Assembly: GCA_937958815.1 (NCBI GenBank)
Contig: CALGMR010000012.1
Span: forward strand, 1 to 64,000
From: an uncultured Rhizobiaceae group bacterium
GTDB taxonomy: Bacteria; Pseudomonadota; Alphaproteobacteria; Rhizobiales; Rhizobiaceae
Direction of reading: 5' to 3'
Length of the DNA: 64,000 nucleotides
Shown in pieces: positions 63,005 to 64,000 of the stretch. The notes beneath the pieces were generated by a model that saw nothing but the letters and a program-made list of their open reading frames with translations, made no database searches and had not been told where the DNA came from. Within the stretch, counting starts at the first letter, position 1. Every line of letters starts with the position of its first letter. The position numbers were made by a program, and so were the translations under genes.

Positions 63005-64000
63005 ATGGACAATCAACGTAATTTTCTTCTTGCTGCGGCTCTTTCTTTGGGCGTCGTGTTTTTGTGGCAAATATTCTTCATCAATCCACGTATTGAACGC
63101 GAACGTGCCATTGCTGAACAATCAGCTCCTGCAAATCCGAGCGCAACATCGAGTGGAGAAAATTCAGGTATTCCCAAAGCCGGTGAAACGGCAAGCAACA
63201 ACAGCGCAGCTGTTCCGGGCACTGCAACGCAACCCGAGAAAGAAGCTCCCCGCATCGCTTTGAAGTCGAAACACTTGGAAGGCACAATCAACCTGCGCGG
63301 TGCGCGCATTGATGATTTGCGCCTTACCCAGTATCGCGAAGAAATTGATGCAGGCAGTCCAAAAATTCAATTGCTGAAACCTGTTCAAGATGAAAACGCC
63401 TATTTTGCTGAATTCGGGTGGTCTCCAGATGCAAACCTTGGTGATCTCCCGGGCCCAGCAACGATTTGGTCACAAGCAGAAGGTGGAGAGCTGACACCAG
63501 CATCCCCCGTCGTGCTTCAATTTGTAAATGACAAAGGCCTGACATTCCGTCGTAAAATTGAAATCGACCAGGACTATATGTTCACCATCACGGACACGGT
63601 TGCCAATGCAACAGGTGAAGCGGTTTCCGTTAAACCATATGGACGCATAGCGCGATACGGCACGCCAAAAACCGAAGGCATTTTCGTGCTTCATGAGGGT
63701 TTGATTGGCGCTGTTGGCGATCAAGGCCTTGATGAAGTTGATTATGGGGATATTGAAGATGAAGTTGGCGGTCGCCTTGCAAAAGAACCTGCTGACAAAG
63801 GTTGGTTGGGCATCACTGACAAATATTGGGCAACGGCCCTCATTCCTGGAACTGGATTTACAGCCTCATACAATTATCTCGGGCAAAACCGTAAGTTTTA
63901 TCAAACTGACTATGTGGGCAATGAAGTTGCAGTTCCTGCTGGTGGTGAAGCCAGCATAACGAACCGCTTGTTTGCCGGTGCAAAGAAAGTGGACATTATC
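63005..64000 (+). CDS. yidC: Membrane protein insertase YidC (3' end outside window)
   Basis: The first 332 codons are present; the gene runs off the right edge. YidC inserts and folds inner-membrane proteins. The start MDNQRNFLLAAALSLGVVFL (20 residues) gives the first transmembrane helix. A low-complexity Ser/Asn/Ala linker follows, then the periplasmic P1 beta domain (LEGTINLRGARIDDLRLTQY, 20 residues; ATIWSQAEGG; KGWLGITDKYWATALIP). The five C-terminal helices are outside. It lies 54 bases after rnpA, the universal order. Confidence 0.96.
   Translation, partial: MDNQRNFLLAAALSLGVVFLWQIFFINPRIERERAIAEQSAPANPSATSSGENSGIPKAGETASNNSAAVPGTATQPEKEAPRIALKSKHLEGTINLRGARIDDLRLTQYREEIDAGSPKIQLLKPVQDENAYFAEFGWSPDANLGDLPGPATIWSQAEGGELTPASPVVLQFVNDKGLTFRRKIEIDQDYMFTITDTVANATGEAVSVKPYGRIARYGTPKTEGIFVLHEGLIGAVGDQGLDEVDYGDIEDEVGGRLAKEPADKGWLGITDKYWATALIPGTGFTASYNYLGQNRKFYQTDYVGNEVAVPAGGEASITNRLFAGAKKVDII

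Noticed and set aside
1-64000. Mobile elements, prophage or CRISPR arrays
   Set aside because: I found no transposase, integrase, terminal inverted repeats, phage genes or regularly spaced repeats. Gene content is core chromosome throughout.

Overview
The window is chromosomal DNA from an alphaproteobacterium, most likely of the order Hyphomicrobiales (Rhizobiales). The evidence is gene order and family content. There is a hemE / PEP-synthase-regulator junction, mnmE-mnmG-rsmG-parA-parB, and a hisB-DUF2628-hisH-hisA-hisF-hisE-coaA operon. There is also an HPr / EIIA-Man / short HprK / ChvG / ChvI block facing pckA, and proteins of the rhizobial families DUF1402 and DUF995. No 16S rRNA is present, so genus cannot be given. 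I see no rRNA, tRNA, insertion sequence, prophage or CRISPR array. Coding density is high and no broken core gene was seen.

Layout. 1-7.3 kb holds asd, two small secreted proteins, a YggS-type PLP protein and leuS-lptE-holA. 7.3-16.1 kb is an unbroken minus-strand run, read hemE-hemJ-rho-mnmE-mnmG-rsmG-parA-parB, and it carries three near-perfect parS sites. 16.15-16.58 kb is a gene-free, AT-rich stretch with a consensus DnaA box and several near-consensus ones. It lies between hemE and the PEP-synthase regulator, the place where alphaproteobacterial oriC is known to lie, so I call it the replication origin. From there genes run plus: ppsR-maf-aroE-coaE-dnaQ, then secB, fxsA, a Tim44-like protein, mltA, an Smr protein, an XRE regulator, a DUF1402 protein and hslVU. 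27.4-32.0 kb is the histidine operon plus coaA. 32.0-37.8 kb is the regulatory PTS / ChvGI block and pckA. 37.9-46 kb holds a class A PBP, an acyltransferase, an M20 peptidase and polA. 46-51 kb holds a DM13 protein, a small membrane protein and a PdeM/helicase DNA-repair pair. 51-59 kb is a tightly overlapped operon: RNase T2, DUF4129, DUF4350, MoxR, DUF58, SpoIIM, RDD and a membrane protein. The right end has a histidine kinase with a flavin disulfide oxidoreductase, then rpmH-rnpA-yidC, the last cut by the window edge.

How the parts relate. ParA, ParB, parS, oriC, dnaQ, holA and polA concern chromosome replication and segregation. MnmE, MnmG, RsmG, LeuS, RpmH and RnpA concern translation. 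HprK, HPr, EIIA, ChvG, ChvI and PckA form a carbon / envelope signalling unit feeding gluconeogenesis. Envelope functions (LptE, MltA, PBP1a-type, YidC, SecB, Tim44-like) are scattered through the window.

The least expected items are two gene-free intervals on either side of polA (42.74-42.90 kb minus and 47.39-47.59 kb plus). Each has the architecture of a trans-acting small RNA: a promoter-like element, hairpins that expose C/U-rich anti-Shine-Dalgarno loops, and a strong intrinsic terminator that serves no annotated gene. The second is preceded by a palindrome with CRP/FNR-family spacing. The pckA leader also contains a nested hairpin and a direct repeat that could be a ChvI site.
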